Below, piece after piece: positions 33,779-46,319 of a stretch of 64,000 nt of DNA. Below the pieces are notes generated by a model. It was not told the DNA's origin. It did not search any database and was given only the letters and a program-made list of their open reading frames with translations. Position 1 is the stretch's first letter, and every line of letters starts with the position of its first letter. Position numbers and translations under genes: made by a program. The DNA comes from Pleurodeles waltl (taxonomy: Eukaryota > Chordata > Amphibia > Caudata > Salamandridae): positions 61,251,533 through 61,315,532 of the forward strand of contig NC_090444.1 in NCBI RefSeq assembly GCF_031143425.1, read 5' to 3'.

Positions 33779-35693
33779 GAAACCTCCTGAAAAATCTGGA
33801 AGAGGCCGTGGAAGAAGGAGCTTGGAGCCCTAACGACTTAGCCGTGGCCCTGCTCTCCTTAAAACGTTCCAAGGCCGAATCAGCCTTGGCTCCAAACAGT
33901 TTGTCCCCATCAAACGGGAGATCCAACAATGTGGCCTGTACATCCGCAGAAAAGCCCGAGTTACAGAGCCAGGCCTGCCTCCTTGCCACCACAGTTGTGC
34001 CCATTGCTCTGGCTACCGAGTCGGTCGTATCCAGTCCAGTCTGGATAATCTGGGTCGCAGCAGCCTGGGCATTTGAAACAACATCCAAAAGACCCTGGGG
34101 AAGCTCTGTAAATGATGAGGAAATGTCATCCATCAGAGCATGAATATACCTCCCCAGGATACAGGTTGCGTTGGTGGCCTTCAACGCCAGACTGCAGGAC
34201 GAAAAAATCTTCTTGGACTGCGCCTCTAGTTTCTTTGAATCTCTGTCCCCAGGCACCGTCGGGAAAGAACCAGGCGCTGACTTGGATGAACAGGAGGCCT
34301 GCACCACCAAGCTCTCCGGCGTAGGGTGCCTAGACAGAAAACCAGGGTCAGTCGGAGCCGCCCGATACCTCCTGGCCACGGCTCTGTGAACTGCTGGGGA
34401 AGATGCCGGCCTCTTCCACACCTCTAACACCGGATCCAGCAGAGCGTCATTAAATGGCAAAAGAGGCTCCGCCGCAGCTGAGGCCGGATGTAGCACCTCT
34501 GTTAGAAGGTTTTGTTCAGCCTCCACCACCGGCAAAGGCAGGTCCAAAAAACTAGCTGCCTTCCGTACCACTGCGTGAAAGGAAGCAGCCTCCTCAGTAT
34601 ATTCTCCCGGGGACGAAAGATCCCACTCAGGGGAAGTGTCCAGCCCACTGGCCGACTCCAGACCACGCAGCCCATCACCCGAGTCCTCTAGCTCTCCTTC
34701 CTCCAGGGCTCGTTGGTACTCCTGCTCCTCTAATACACGGAGAGCACGTCTCCTCGAATGAAGCCGTTGTTCAATACGCGGAGTCGACAATGCCTCCGCC
34801 GAAGTCGAAGATCGGCGCCGATCTTCAGAAGCCACCGACGCCGCGTCCGGCGCCACAGGTAACTTCGGCGCCGACGAAAGAGCAGTCGAAGCAGATGGAC
34901 CCACCGGAGTCACAGGCCGAAATCCCGACGTCGACATCGACGGGATGGAAATCCCCGGGGCCAATCCCTCTGAAGCCACCGGAGCGGCCACCGGCGCCGA
35001 CAGCGGCGCCGAGCCCACGTTCCCAAAAGGGAGAAAGGGCATAAAGGGTGCCGGCCGAAGAGGCACAGGATCACCCAATGAAAAGGCCAAAGGCCCAGCC
35101 GGAGCACCCCCTGGAGCCATCTGTTGGAAGATGGCATACATCGCATTCAAGAATGCGGAACTATCGGCTCCAGGGGTGGGAAAAGCCGGATACTGGGGTG
35201 CCTGTCTCGGAGGCTACCCCGACGCCGGCCTCGACGTCTGCAACGCCGGAGAAAACACCTGAGGCTCCAATACCTCAATCACCGACGCCTGTCCAGGTGA
35301 AGTCGGAGACGCCGGAGAGGGCAACGGCGTCGAAGGATGCAGCGTAACCGTGGGACTGATCTCCCATGTCCTTCGGCGCCGATCCGAAGACCTGGAACGA
35401 GTCTCCTTTGAATGACGCCGAGATTCTCTACAGCGCCGGGAGTCTCGATGACGCCGATGTCTTGGTGAAGAAGACTTCTTGTGATGCTTCTCCTTCGATT
35501 TCGCCATAAACAGCTTCGCCTCACGTTCCTTGAGGGCCTTTGGATTCATGTGCTGGCATGAATCACAAGTCGAGACGTCGTGGTCGGAGCTCAAACACCA
35601 AAGGCAATCGGAATGAGGATCCGTCACTGACATCTTGCCTCCACACTCACGACAAGGCTTGAATCCAGACTTTCTCTGCGACATTATTACCAC
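33600..35693 (-). pseudogene. DIRS gag-like protein with one in-frame stop
   Basis: The N-terminal piece (35693-35214) has a cysteine/histidine cluster near residues 14-48 (CRECGGK, then CLWC and CDSC) and a basic SR/RH-rich region. TAG at 35216-35214 interrupts the frame, which continues open to 33600. The second piece contains an acidic region (QRALEEGELEDSGD), a helical core (LDLPFDGDKLFGAK, FKESRATAKSLG) characteristic of DIRS gag proteins, and an RGR/FRGRG-rich C-terminus likely to bind nucleic acid. Start candidates are ATG 35693 and the nearby MSQRKSGF start four codons in. The total frame is about 697 codons. It lies just inside the right terminal repeat, as the first gene. Confidence 0.85.
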
Positions 35694-35786
35694 AGCGAAA
35701 GACTACGCAGCAAAAATACACTGTAACGCCAAAAGTAACAGTTGCTCCCTCGAAGATAACCGTTTCGAATGCACGGAAAAAAGGGA

Positions 35787-35964
35787 ACTGACGTCGGCAC
35801 GTCGTCGAGGACCTCTTATTGCCTGTATGACGTCAGACGGCATCGCGTGGGCTAGAGTGACGTCCTCGTCGACGTGCAGAGACTAGTAAGAAGATTTCCG
35901 TCGAATGCTGGCGCCATGGGAGTATTCATTAGGTGAGGAATCCACAGGTAGTTGTATCCATCAG
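35787..35964. repeat. right inverted terminal repeat of the DIRS element
   Basis: 178 bp from ACTGACGTCGGCACGTCG to TTGTATCCATCAG, complementary to 30175-30355. It holds several GACGTC and CGTCGA palindromic motifs. It lies upstream of gag and so should contain the promoter. Confidence 0.93.
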
Positions 35965-36043
35965 AACAGTACCTTTATGCCGTAGGGAGGAGTAACTTGG
36001 TTTCTTTTACGACTGAATAGAAAATGTCAGACTAGAGATCTAT

Positions 36044-36190
36044 GGGCCTGATTTAGAGTTTGGCAGATGGTTTGTCCCGTCCTTTGTATTACGATCTCCA
36101 TGGGCTACTATGGGGTGGTAATATGGTGGAGGGGATCTCCCTCATGTTTGTGACGGGATAACCCCCTCTGCCAAACTCTAAATCAGGCCC
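36044..36190. mobile_element. 147-bp MITE
   Basis: Terminal inverted repeats of about 24 bp: GGGCCTGATTTAGAGTTTGG at the left, and its complement, CCAAACTCTAAATCAGGCCC, at the right end. The interior has no ORF. TA lies 1-2 bases outside each end, consistent with a TA or TWA target duplication that I cannot resolve exactly. Confidence 0.85.
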
Positions 36191-37082
36191 TTAATCATCT
36201 AATAATAATACCTCGAACAATCATGGGCATACGTAAAACCCACATGAAACGAGGGGCAAACAAGGCAGAATCAGGATATCCTGCGAGTTTCTGCACAATT
36301 TAAGACATTTTGGGGCAGATTTACTAACACTTTGCGTTGGTTTTGCATTTAAAAAAAAGTGATGCAAACTGGGTCAAAATGTTTATTAGGGAAGTACTTT
36401 GCAGCACAAAACTTTGTGCTGGAAAGTGGTCGTAAAGTAATAATGCACAGTAATGCTGGAAACGCTTTGCATTGCTTTGCGTCAAGGGGGGGGGCCCGGG
36501 TGGCAGATGGGTGTTCCCATGTCGCCTAATGGCTAAGAAGCAAAGCCCTGTCTGCGAAAATTTAGAGACAGGGCTTTGAACCAAAAAAAAACCACATTTT
36601 TGATCCTGTGTTAAAAAGGAGAAATGTTTTACTGTTTCCATATTTGTCTAACTCTTCATCTGTGTTGCACCGTACATCACCAAAGTGGGAAAAGTTTTAA
36701 AGTTTGTCTAGACATACTATTTTGTTCTGGAAAGGTAATTTTCGAGTACAAAATCTATGGTATATACAATGCAGACACCCCCGGACTGTGGTGCAAAAGT
36801 GTGTGATTGCTGCTAGTCAGCCTGATTGTGCCCCAGCGCTAGGAAGAGAGTCAGAGCGCTATATCCTAGTATATGTGGTGCTGTCCTGCTCTCTCCCTCT
36901 CAGGATAGGCAGCACAGCCACTTTGGTTGCTGCACTGTTGTGTGACATCTCTGTACATCTGCTCTGTGATGTGGCTTATTCTTGTGCAGTTGTCACTGCA
37001 CTGACATTTGTACCGGGGTGTGCTGAGTTTACGAATCTCATGTAAATCACCGCCTGAAGTAAGCCACCTTAATATCTCATTC
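36191..37082. other. spacer with a one-ended MITE-like fragment
   Basis: From about 36311 the sequence GGGGCAGATTTACTAACA resembles the terminus of a TIR element and is followed by short palindromic stretches (TTTGCGT, GCACAAAACTTTGTGC). I find no matching right end, so it may be truncated. A C/G homopolymer lies at 36486-36500. Nothing gene-like is seen in the remainder. Confidence 0.45.
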
Positions 37083-40000
37083 AAGGCACTTTAGCATCTC
37101 AAGCAAACACCCTCGCACCTCCTACCAGGCATTCTAGCACCTGATACAAGGCCCCTTAGGCCCGTATACAAGGCACCGTAGAACCTGATACAAGGCACTG
37201 TAGCACCTTATACAAGGCACCGTAGAACCTGATACAAGGCACCTTAATAACCTCATACAAGGCACCGTAGCACCTGATACAAGGCACTGTAGCACCTGAT
37301 ACAAGGCACCTTAGCACCTGATAGAAGGCATCCTCGTGCCTCATACGAGGCACCGTAGCACCTGATACAAGGCACCTTTGGAACTCATACAAGGCACCGT
37401 AGTACCTGATACAAGGCACTGTGGAAAAAGGCACTGTAGTACCTGATACAAGGCACCTTAGCACCTCATGCAAGCCACCTAATCTCCTCATACAAGGCAC
37501 TTTAGCACTTCATACAAGAAGCCTTACCACCTGCTACAAGGCACCTTAGCACCTGATACAAGGCGCTGTAGCACCCGAAACAAGGCACTGTAGCACCTGA
37601 CACAAGGCACTGTAGCACCTGATACAAGGTGCTGTAGCACACGATACAAGGCACCTCAGCATCTGATACAAGGCACCTTAGCACCTGAAACAAGGCACCG
37701 TAGCACCTGATACAAGGCACATTAGCACCTGATAGAAGGCATCCTCGTGCCTCATACGAGGCACCATAGCACCTGATACAAGGCACCTAATCTCCTCATA
37801 CAAGGCACCATAGCACCTGATACAAGGCACCTTTGGAACTCATACAAGGCACTGTAGTACCTGATACAAGGCACTGTGGAAAAAGACTTTGTAGTACCTG
37901 ATACAAGGCACCTTAGCACCTCATGCAAGCCACCTAATCTCCTCATACAAGGCACTTTAGCACTTAATACAAGAAGCCGTACCATCTGCTACAAGGCACC
38001 TTAGCACCTGATACAAGGCACTGTAGCACCTGATACAAGGCACTATAGCACCTGACACAAGGCACTGTAGCACCTGATACAAGGTGCTGTAGCACACAAT
38101 ACAAGGCACCTCAGCATCTGATACAAGGCACCTTAGCACCTGAAACAAGGCACATTAGCACCTGATACAAGGCAACCTCGTGCCTCATACGAGGCACGTA
38201 GCACCTGATATAAGGCACCTAATCTCCTCATGCAAGGCACTTTAGCACCTCATACAAGAAGCCTTACCACCTCATACGAGGCACCATAGCACCTCATACA
38301 AGGCACCGTAGCACCTGATACAAGGCACCTTAGCACCTGATACAAGGCACTGTAGCACCTGATACAAGGCACTGTAGCACCTGACACAAGGCACTGTAGC
38401 ACCTGATACAAGGTGCTGTAGCACACAATACAAGGCACCTTAGCATCTGATACAAGGCACCTTAGCACCTGAAACAAGGCACATTAGCACCTGATACAAG
38501 GCAACCTCGTGCCTCATACGAGGCACCGTAGCACCTGATATAAGGCACCTAATCTCCTCATGCAAGGCACTTTAGCACCTCATACAAGAAGCCTTACCAC
38601 CTCATACGAGGCACCATAGCACCTCATACAAGGCACCGTAGCACCTGATACAAGGCACCTTAGCACCTGATACAAGGCACTGTAGCACCTGATACAAGGC
38701 ACCTTAGCACCTGATACAAGGCATCCTCGTGCCTCATACGAGGCACCGTAGCACCTGCTACAAGGCACCTTAGCACCCGATACAAGGCGCTGTAGCACCC
38801 GATACAAGGCACTGTAGCACCTGACACAAGGCACTGTAGCACCTGATACAAGGTGCTGTAGCACACAATACAAGGCACCTTAGCACCTGATACAAGGCAT
38901 CCTCGTGCCTCATACGAGGCACTGTAGCACCTGATACAAGGCACCTTTGGAACTCATACAAGGCACCGTAGTACCTGACACAAGGCACTGTAGCACCTGA
39001 TACAAGGTGCTGTAGCACCCGATACAAGGCACCTTAGCATCTGATACGAGGCACCTTAGCACCTGAAACAAGGCACCGTAGCACCTGATACAAGGCACAT
39101 TAGCACCTGATACAAGGCATCCTCGTGCCTCATACGAGGCAACGAAGCACCTGATATAAGGCACCTAATCTCCTCAAACAAGGCACTTTAGCTCCTCATA
39201 CAAGAAGCCTTACCACCTCACACGAGGCACTGTAGCACCTGATACAAGACACTGTAGCACCTGATACAAGGCACCTTAGCACCTGATACAAGGCACTGTA
39301 GCACCTGATACAAGGCACCTTAGCACCTGATACAAGCCACCTTAGCACCTGACACAAGGCACTGTAGCACCTGATATAAGGCACCTAATCTCCTCATACA
39401 AGGCACTTTAGCACCTCATACAAGAAGCCTTACCACCTCATACGAGGCACCATAGCACCTCATACAAGGCACTGTAGCACCTGATACAAGGCACCTTAGC
39501 ACCTGATACAAGGCACTGTAGCACCTGATACAAGGCAGCTTAGCACCTGATACAAGGCATCCTCGTGCCTCATACGAGGCACCGTAGCACCTGCTACAAG
39601 GCACCTTAGCACCTGATACAAGGCGCTGTAGCACCCGATACAAGGCACTGTAGCACCTGACACAAGGCACTGTAGCACCTGATACAAGGTGCTGTAGCAC
39701 ACAATACAAGGCACCTTAGCACCTGATACAAGGCATCCTCGTGCCTCATACGAGGCACTGTAGCACCTGATACAAGGCACCTTTGGAACTCATACAAGGT
39801 ACCGTAGTACCTGACACAAGGCACTGTAGCACCTGATACAAGGTGCTGTAGCACCCGATACAAGGCACCTTAGCATCTGATACGAGGCACCTTAGCACCT
39901 GAAACAAGGCACCGTAGCACCTGATACAAGGCACATTAGCACCTGATATAAGGCACCTAATCTCCTCATACAAGGCACTTTAGCACCTCATACAAGAAGC

Positions 40001-42890
40001 CTTACCACCTCATACGAGGCACTGTAGCACCTGATACAAGACACCGTAGCACCTGATACAAGGCACCTTAGCACCTGATACAAGGCACTGTAGCACCTGA
40101 TACAAGGCACCTTAGCACCTGATACAAGGCACTGTAGCACCTGATACAAGGCACCTTAGCACCTGACACAAGGCACCGTAGCACCTGATACAAGGCACCT
40201 TAGCACCTGATACAAGGCACCTTAGCACCTGATACAAGGTGCTGTAGCACCTGATACAAGGTGTTGTAGCACACAATACAAGGCACCTTAGCACTTGATA
40301 CAAGGCACATTAGCACCTGATACAAGGCATCCACGTGCCTCATGCGAGGCAACGAAGCACCTGATATAAGGCACCTAATCTCCTCATACAAGGCACTTTA
40401 GCACCTCATACAAGAAGCCTTTCCACCTCATACGAGGCACCATAGCACCTGATACAAGGCACTGTAGCACCTGATTCAAGGCACCTTAGCACCTGATACA
40501 AGGCACTGTAGCACCTGATACAAGGCACCTTAGCACCTGACACAAAGCACTGTAGCACCTGATACAAGGTACTGTAGCACACGATACAAGGCACCTTAGC
40601 ATCTGATACAAGGCACCTTAGCACCTGAAACAAGGCACCGTAGCACCTGATACAAGGCACATTAGCACCTGATACAAGGCACCTTAGCACATGAAGGCAT
40701 CCTCGTGCCTCATACAAGGCACCATAGCACCTGATACAAGGCATCCTCGTGCCTCATACGAGGCACCATAGCACCTGATACAAGGCACCATAGCACCTGA
40801 TACAAGGCATCCTCATGCCTCATACGAGGCACCATAGCACCATACAAGGCATCCGCATGCCTCATACGAGGCACCATAGCACCTGATACAAGGCACCATA
40901 GCACCTGATACTTCATGCAAAACACCCTCGCACCTCCTACCAGGCATTCTAGCACCTGATACAAGGCCCCTTAGGCCCGTATACAAGGCACCGTAGAACC
41001 TGATACAAGGCACTGTGGAACCTTATACAAGGCACCGTAGAACCTTGATACAAGGCACCTTAATACCTCATACAAGGCACCGTAGCACCTGATACAAGGC
41101 ACTGTAGCACCTGATACAAGGCACCTTAGCACCTGATAGAAGGCATCCTCGTGCCTCATACGAGGCACCGTAGCACCTGCTACAAGGCACCTTTGGAACT
41201 CATACAAGGCACCGTAGTACCTGATACAAGGCATTGTGGAAAAAGGCACTGTAGTACCTGATACAAGGCACCTTAGCACCTGATGCAAGCCACCTAATCT
41301 CCTCATACAAGGCACTTTAGCACTTCATACAAGAAGCCTTACCACCTGCTACAAGGCACCTTAGCACCTGATACAAGGCGCTGTAGCACCCGAAACAAGG
41401 CACTGTAGCACCTGACACAAGGCACTGTAGCACCTGATACAAGGTGCTGTAGCACACGATACAAGGCACCTCAGCATCTGATACAAGGCACCTTAGCACC
41501 TGAAACAAGGCACCGTAGCACCTGATACAAGGCACATTAGCACCTGATAGAAGGCATCCTCGTGCCTCATACGAGGCACCGTAGCACCTGATACAAGGCA
41601 TCGTAGCACCTGATACAAGGCACATTAGCACCTGACACAAGGCATCCTCGTGCCTCATACGAGGCACCGTAGCACCTGATATAAGGCACCTAATCTCCTC
41701 ATACAAGGCACTTTAGCACCTCATACAAGAAGCCTTACCACCTCATACGAGGCACCATAGCACCTGATACAAGGCACCGTAGCACCTGATACAAGGCACC
41801 TTAGCACCTGATACAAGGCACCTAATCTCCTCATACAAGGCCCTTTAGCACCTCATACAAGAAGCCTTACCACCTCATACGAGGCACCATAGCACCTGAT
41901 ACAAGGCACCGTAGCACCTGATACAAGGCACCTTAGCACCTGATACAAGGCACTGTAGCACCTGATACAAGGCACCTTAGCACCTGATACAAGGCACTGT
42001 AGCACCTGATACAAGGCACCTTAGCACCTGATACAAGGCACTATAGCACCTGATACAAGGCACTGTAGCACCTGATACAAGGCACCTTAGCACCTGAAAT
42101 AAGGCACCTTAGCACCTGACACAAGGCACTGTAGCACCTGATACAAGGTGCTGTAGCACACGATACAAGGCGCCTTAGCATCTGATACAAGGCACCTTAG
42201 CACCTGATACAAGGCACTCTAGCACCTGATACAAGGCACCTTAGCACCTGATACAAGGCACCTTAGCACCTGACACAAGGCACTGTAGCACCTGATACAA
42301 GGTGCTGTAGCACACAATACAAGGCACTGTAGCACCTGATACAAGGCACTGAACAAGGCACTGTAGCACCTGATACAAGGCACCTTAGCACCTGATACAA
42401 GGCACCTTAGCACCTGACACAAGGCACTGTAGCACCTGATACAAGGCACCTTAGCACCTGATACAAGGCACATTAGTACCTGATACAAGGCGCTGTAGCA
42501 CCCGATACAAGGCACCTTAGCACCTGATACAAGGCACATTAGTACCTGATACAAGGCACTGTAGCACCCGATACAAGGCACCATAACACCTGATACAAGG
42601 CACTGTAGCACCTGATAAAAAGGCACCGTAGCACCTGATACAAGGCACCTTAGCACCTCATACAAGGCACCGTAGCACCTGATACAAGACACTGTATCAC
42701 CTGATTGTAGCATCTGAAACAAGGTACCATAGCACCTGATACAAGGCACCTTAGCACCTGATACAAGGCACCTTAGCACCTGATACAAGGCATCCTTGTG
42801 CCTCATACGAGGCACTGTAGTACCCGACACAAGGCACCATAGCACCTGATACAAGGCACTGTGGCACCTCATACAAGGCACTGAAGAATT
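37083..42890. repeat. 22-bp minisatellite with higher-order repeats
   Basis: The unit is CACCTGATACAAGGCACCTT with a 2-bp AG link, about 260 copies. Variants include GCACCGTAG, GCACTGTAG and a longer segment with CCTCGTGCCTCATACGAGG. Equivalent variants recur at 836 bp (38 units; for example 38580 and 39416) and at 3,815 bp (37156 and 40971). The left-edge motif ACCCTCGCACCTCCTACC at about 37109 reappears near 40924. Minus-strand ORFs such as the 234-codon one at 42219-42923 are repeat translations rich in VSGATVPCIRCY-type strings. Confidence 0.95.
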
Positions 42891-43224
42891 CATCACCACC
42901 CTGGCAGCGCTGCATGGAACCATACAATAGCAGTCAATAATCTCATCTCAATATTTCTGGGGGATGATATTTAAAACTTGATATCCTGGTAATATTCAGT
43001 TTATGAGTATGTTGGTAGAGTGGGGTAATCCATGCATCTAATTTGCCTGCTACACTGTATTCATGAAGCCTCCATCTGTGTGGGGTGTGCAGAGAGGCCA
43101 CACTCAAAGAGCATGACCAGGCACCAAGCCTTCCAGCCCCATCCAACATGCACCAGGAGAAGATGGACGTGATGGGTCATCAGCTCCCATGAGCAGGATG
43201 TTAGTCTTCTGGCAGATGAGGTAG
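42891..43224. other. spacer after the 22-bp array
   Basis: I see no gene, RNA or terminal repeat. Short minus ORFs here have no family features. Confidence 0.45.
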
Positions 43225-43440
43225 TGCTAAAAAATTTTTGCAGTTTTATATAGCGCAAACTCAACCCAAAAGTATTGGAGCGCTATATATGAGCACCAGA
43301 TACATTAAATAAGGACAAATTCAGTCTTGGTAAGCACTGGGAGATTAGTGACTTGCTCAGAATCACAAGATGTTGAGCCAACGCCGAGACTCGAAGCAAA
43401 GTCGGCAGGTCCGGCCATTACATCACATCTGCTCATTCTG
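43225..43440 (+). repeat. SINE-like or ancient interspersed repeat
   Basis: The stretch has TATAGCGCAAACTCAACCC and GGAGCGCTATATATGAGCA, followed by GATTAGTGACTTGCTCAG, ATCACAAGATGTTGAGCC and CGAGACTCGAAGC. This resembles the conserved core and tRNA-like end of old vertebrate SINEs such as MIR-type repeats. The match is from memory of the motif order and is not proof of family. Confidence 0.4.
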
Positions 43441-44417
43441 CTCCAACTAACCCTTGGCGTGTTGTATGTATGTATATGTTATTTCCCTCATGTGATCCTA
43501 GCCAAAAGCGAAGGGTGCTCTACATGGTCAAAGGCAAGCTTACAGCCAGCACGTAACTGCAGAGGATGCCGAGTTGTGGGCGATTAATGCATTGTGATGT
43601 GGTGTTCTTTAAAGAGGCGCCTTCAGCAGTTTCCTGAATTAGAGCAATGTTGGGGGGATTCCTGGTGGATATGCAATGTTGTTCCAGATCCTTAGTCCAT
43701 CGATGGAAAAAGTCTGTTGAATTGTTTTTTAATTTTTACCCTTTTTAGTCTGCGATCCGATGGTGGCCTGACTGACAGTGTGTTGAGAACCACCAGAGAT
43801 GGTGATCGTGACCGCAAGGTTAACGTTCATGCTGTCTGTGATGGCTTTGCAAGTGATGCGGGTGGGTTTGAAAGTTGTGTGGGCTGGCAAGGGTAGACAA
43901 TGGAGTTTTTTGAGGGTGGGGGTGATGTGATCATACTTCTTTAGGCCCTGGGTGAAAAGTACCGTGGTGTCTAGGATGCCCCTAACTTTTATGAACTTCA
44001 CTACTTGGAGATCTTCTACCGAAACCCACAGGTCTTGGGGACATTAAAGAGACTCATTGAGAAGGACGACATCTCCAGGACTCAGCTGATGAAGATGATG
44101 CCAAACTGTACCTAAATAGGTCCAGTTCCAGTTGCAGATCTGAAGAAAGTTCAGGCAGTCCTCTAGACTCCACCTACCTTTGAGAGGCACTCAAGCCGCC
44201 CAACACAGTGGATCTTAATCCGTCCATGCCTGACCCTTGGCGTGAGCCGAGAGGACCGCTCTGGTATTCAGTAGAGCAGTGTCTATCATGGCATGGCTGG
44301 TGCCCAGACAGAAAGCTGCTTAGCAGGCAATGGGCAGACACGCGTGCAAGTAGACAGACACTGCTCCATCATTAGACCAGGTGTCTGGATCTGCACTTTT
44401 CTTTTTTCAGACACAAC
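43441..44417. other. spacer before the Harbinger element
   Basis: Mixed sequence without a convincing ORF; the longest is 90 codons on the minus strand. I recognise no domain or repeat family here. Confidence 0.45.
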
Positions 44418-44869
44418 GGCCCTCATTACAGCCCTGGCGGTCGGTGTTAAAGCGGCGGTAAGACCGCCAACAGGCCGGCGGTAAACAAAATGGAATCATA
44501 ACCATGGTGGAAACCAGCAACATAGACAGCCACTTTGACACTCCGACCGCCACAGCGGTAGAAACAAACAGCATGGCGGTCACCGCCAACAGACAGGCGG
44601 AAGACAATGTACCGCCCACACTGTTATGAGAGGCCAATCCGCCACGTTTTCCGGGGCGGATTCAACGCAAACAAAAACACGGTGGAAACAGGAATTGGAA
44701 GGGGAAACACTCACCTCTACACAACCCAAGAGGAACCAGGACGCCATGGAGCCAGAACTCCAAATCCTCCCTGCGATAGTATTCCTGCTCCTCTACCAGG
44801 AGCACGAAAGACGGCGGCGGCGACTACGGTGAGTACTGCACCTACAATACAGGGGAGGGGGGAGGGAAA

Positions 44870-44945
44870 AGAGAGTGACACACACACGCAACACCCCCAC
44901 CCCCACCCTCACCCACAACACACACACCAATACATGCTGCAACAT
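44870..44945. repeat. CA/CCCCAC low-complexity tract
   Basis: CACACACACGCAACACCCCC-type low-complexity sequence inside the left part of the Harbinger element. It explains the proline- and histidine-rich ORFs that cross it. Confidence 0.7.
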
Positions 44946-45284
44946 TACATTTACACCCCCCAACCCCCCATGGAAGAACGCAATGACAAAAGGAAATGAT
45001 TGTAACAGTTGTAATCAATAAAAATCCATTAGTCAAAACTTTAAATACAGTATAAACAATCATGTACAGCAACTATACAAGTCCGGATAGTGCACCATTC
45101 AAAGTCTGTGGACCACTAGGCCCAAAATGCATGGACGAGGCCCACACTCGATACCAGACTGCAAACGGAGAGAACACTGCTGGGGCATCAGATCGAAATG
45201 AAACAGGCACCTCAGGGGGAGGGGAAGGGGAAGGGGGGGCACCTCAGCCGGATGCTCCACGAGGGGGCTCCATGCCCATTGATG

Positions 45285-45560
45285 TATCCTGGGGAGTGCA
45301 AAGCCACAGTCTCTCAAGTCTCCCCAGTGGGTGGGTTGGCTACTGCTTTATCCTGGGGAGTGCAAAGCCACAGTCTCTAAAGTGGATGCCTTTCTCCACT
45401 GGTTCTGGAGGGGGCTTGGTGCCTCCTGTGTGCTTCATCCTGCCAAGGACTGAGGTAGTGGATGTGATACTCCACTGGTTCTGGAGGGGGCTTTGTGCCC
45501 AGAGTGCTTCATCCTGCCAAGGACTGAGGTAGTGGATGTGACACTCCACTGACGGTGGTG
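45285..45560. repeat. local duplications (about 65-72 bp) inside the Harbinger element
   Basis: TCCTGGGGAGTGCAAAGCCA occurs twice (near 45288 and 45351). The unit CTCCACTGGTTCTGGAGG through TGCCAAGGACTGAGGTAG recurs at a spacing of about 70 bp between 45395 and 45550. Confidence 0.75.
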
Positions 45561-45679
45561 CAACATGTAAGCTGGCCAGGCTCCTGGAACTGACCGCCAG
45601 CCTCGTATGGCTGACCACTGGGGATGGCAGCCATGTCTGCGGTGGTGCCACTGATTCAGGATGTTGCGGGGCCGCTGGC

Positions 45680-45990
45680 GGTGCTGGCGGCGGTGTCAGT
45701 GGCATCGGTGCTGGCGGCGGTGTCAGTGGCATCGGTGCAGGCGGCGGGCTCTGTGGCATCGGTGCAGGCGGCGGGCTCTGTGGCATCGGTGCTGGCGCGA
45801 GGCTCTGTGGAAACGGTGCTGGCGGCGGCCTCACTGACTGCGGTGCTGGCGGCGGTGTCAGTAGCGGCGGTGCTGGTGGAGGGCTCACTGACTGCGGTGC
45901 TGGTGAAGGGCTCAGTGTCTAAGGTGCTGGTAAAGGGCTCAGTGTCTGAGGTGCTGGCGGCGGTGTCTGTGGCGGCGGTGCAGGTGGCGG
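45680..45990. repeat. GC-rich minisatellite (24-30 bp units)
   Basis: Repeated GTGGCATCGGTGC and TGGCGGCGGTGTCAGT units. All reading frames on both strands are open for a while, giving proline/alanine-rich and threonine/alanine-rich translations. I cannot tell whether any is a real exon. Confidence 0.75.
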
Positions 45991-46319
45991 TGCCGGAGGC
46001 GATCTTGTCTGCCACGCAGGTTGGCGGCGACGTGGACCTGCCTTTGATTTTTTGCCCCTTCCCCACCTTGGATGGTGGCGCAGCTGTCTTCCCACTTTCC
46101 ACTTTTGTTTTGCCTGAGCCCTTGGTGGCAGGTGTTTTCGCCTTCTCCCTCTGGGATGTGGGCAACCTTTTCTGTATTTGAGGTGGGGGAATGTCCTTGC
46201 CCTCGCTCCTTGGGACACTGGCAGCCCTGTTGCTTGGCGCACTCCAAAATCCTGCTATTGTTGGCACCACTGTGCCCAGTGATGTGGTGGCTGAGGTGAT
46301 GGGAAAGGAAAAGCGGGCC

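Larger units (their letters stand above)
30141..35964 (-). mobile_element. DIRS-like tyrosine-recombinase retrotransposon, near full length
   Basis: The 5.8-kb element lies on the minus strand with the order gag, RT-RNase H, tyrosine recombinase. It has inverted terminal repeats of about 180 bp and an internal complementary region matching the joined ends, which is the hallmark of DIRS1-type elements. No target duplication is visible, as expected for recombinase-mediated insertion of a circular intermediate. Three in-frame stops (two in the RT-RNase H frame, one in gag) and a recombinase ORF without a clear catalytic tyrosine mark this copy as probably inactive. Confidence 0.95.

Noticed and set aside
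37083..42923. Minus-strand ORFs up to 234 codons rich in Cys, Val and Tyr
   Set aside because: They are translations of the 22-bp minisatellite and follow its higher-order duplications.
43225..43440. A functional tRNA gene
   Set aside because: Only partial box-like similarity is present and no cloverleaf can be drawn. It fits an old SINE-like repeat better.
45340..46270. Proline/alanine-rich and threonine/alanine-rich proteins
   Set aside because: They are opposite frames of the same GC-rich minisatellite. An exon role for gene A is possible but unsupported.
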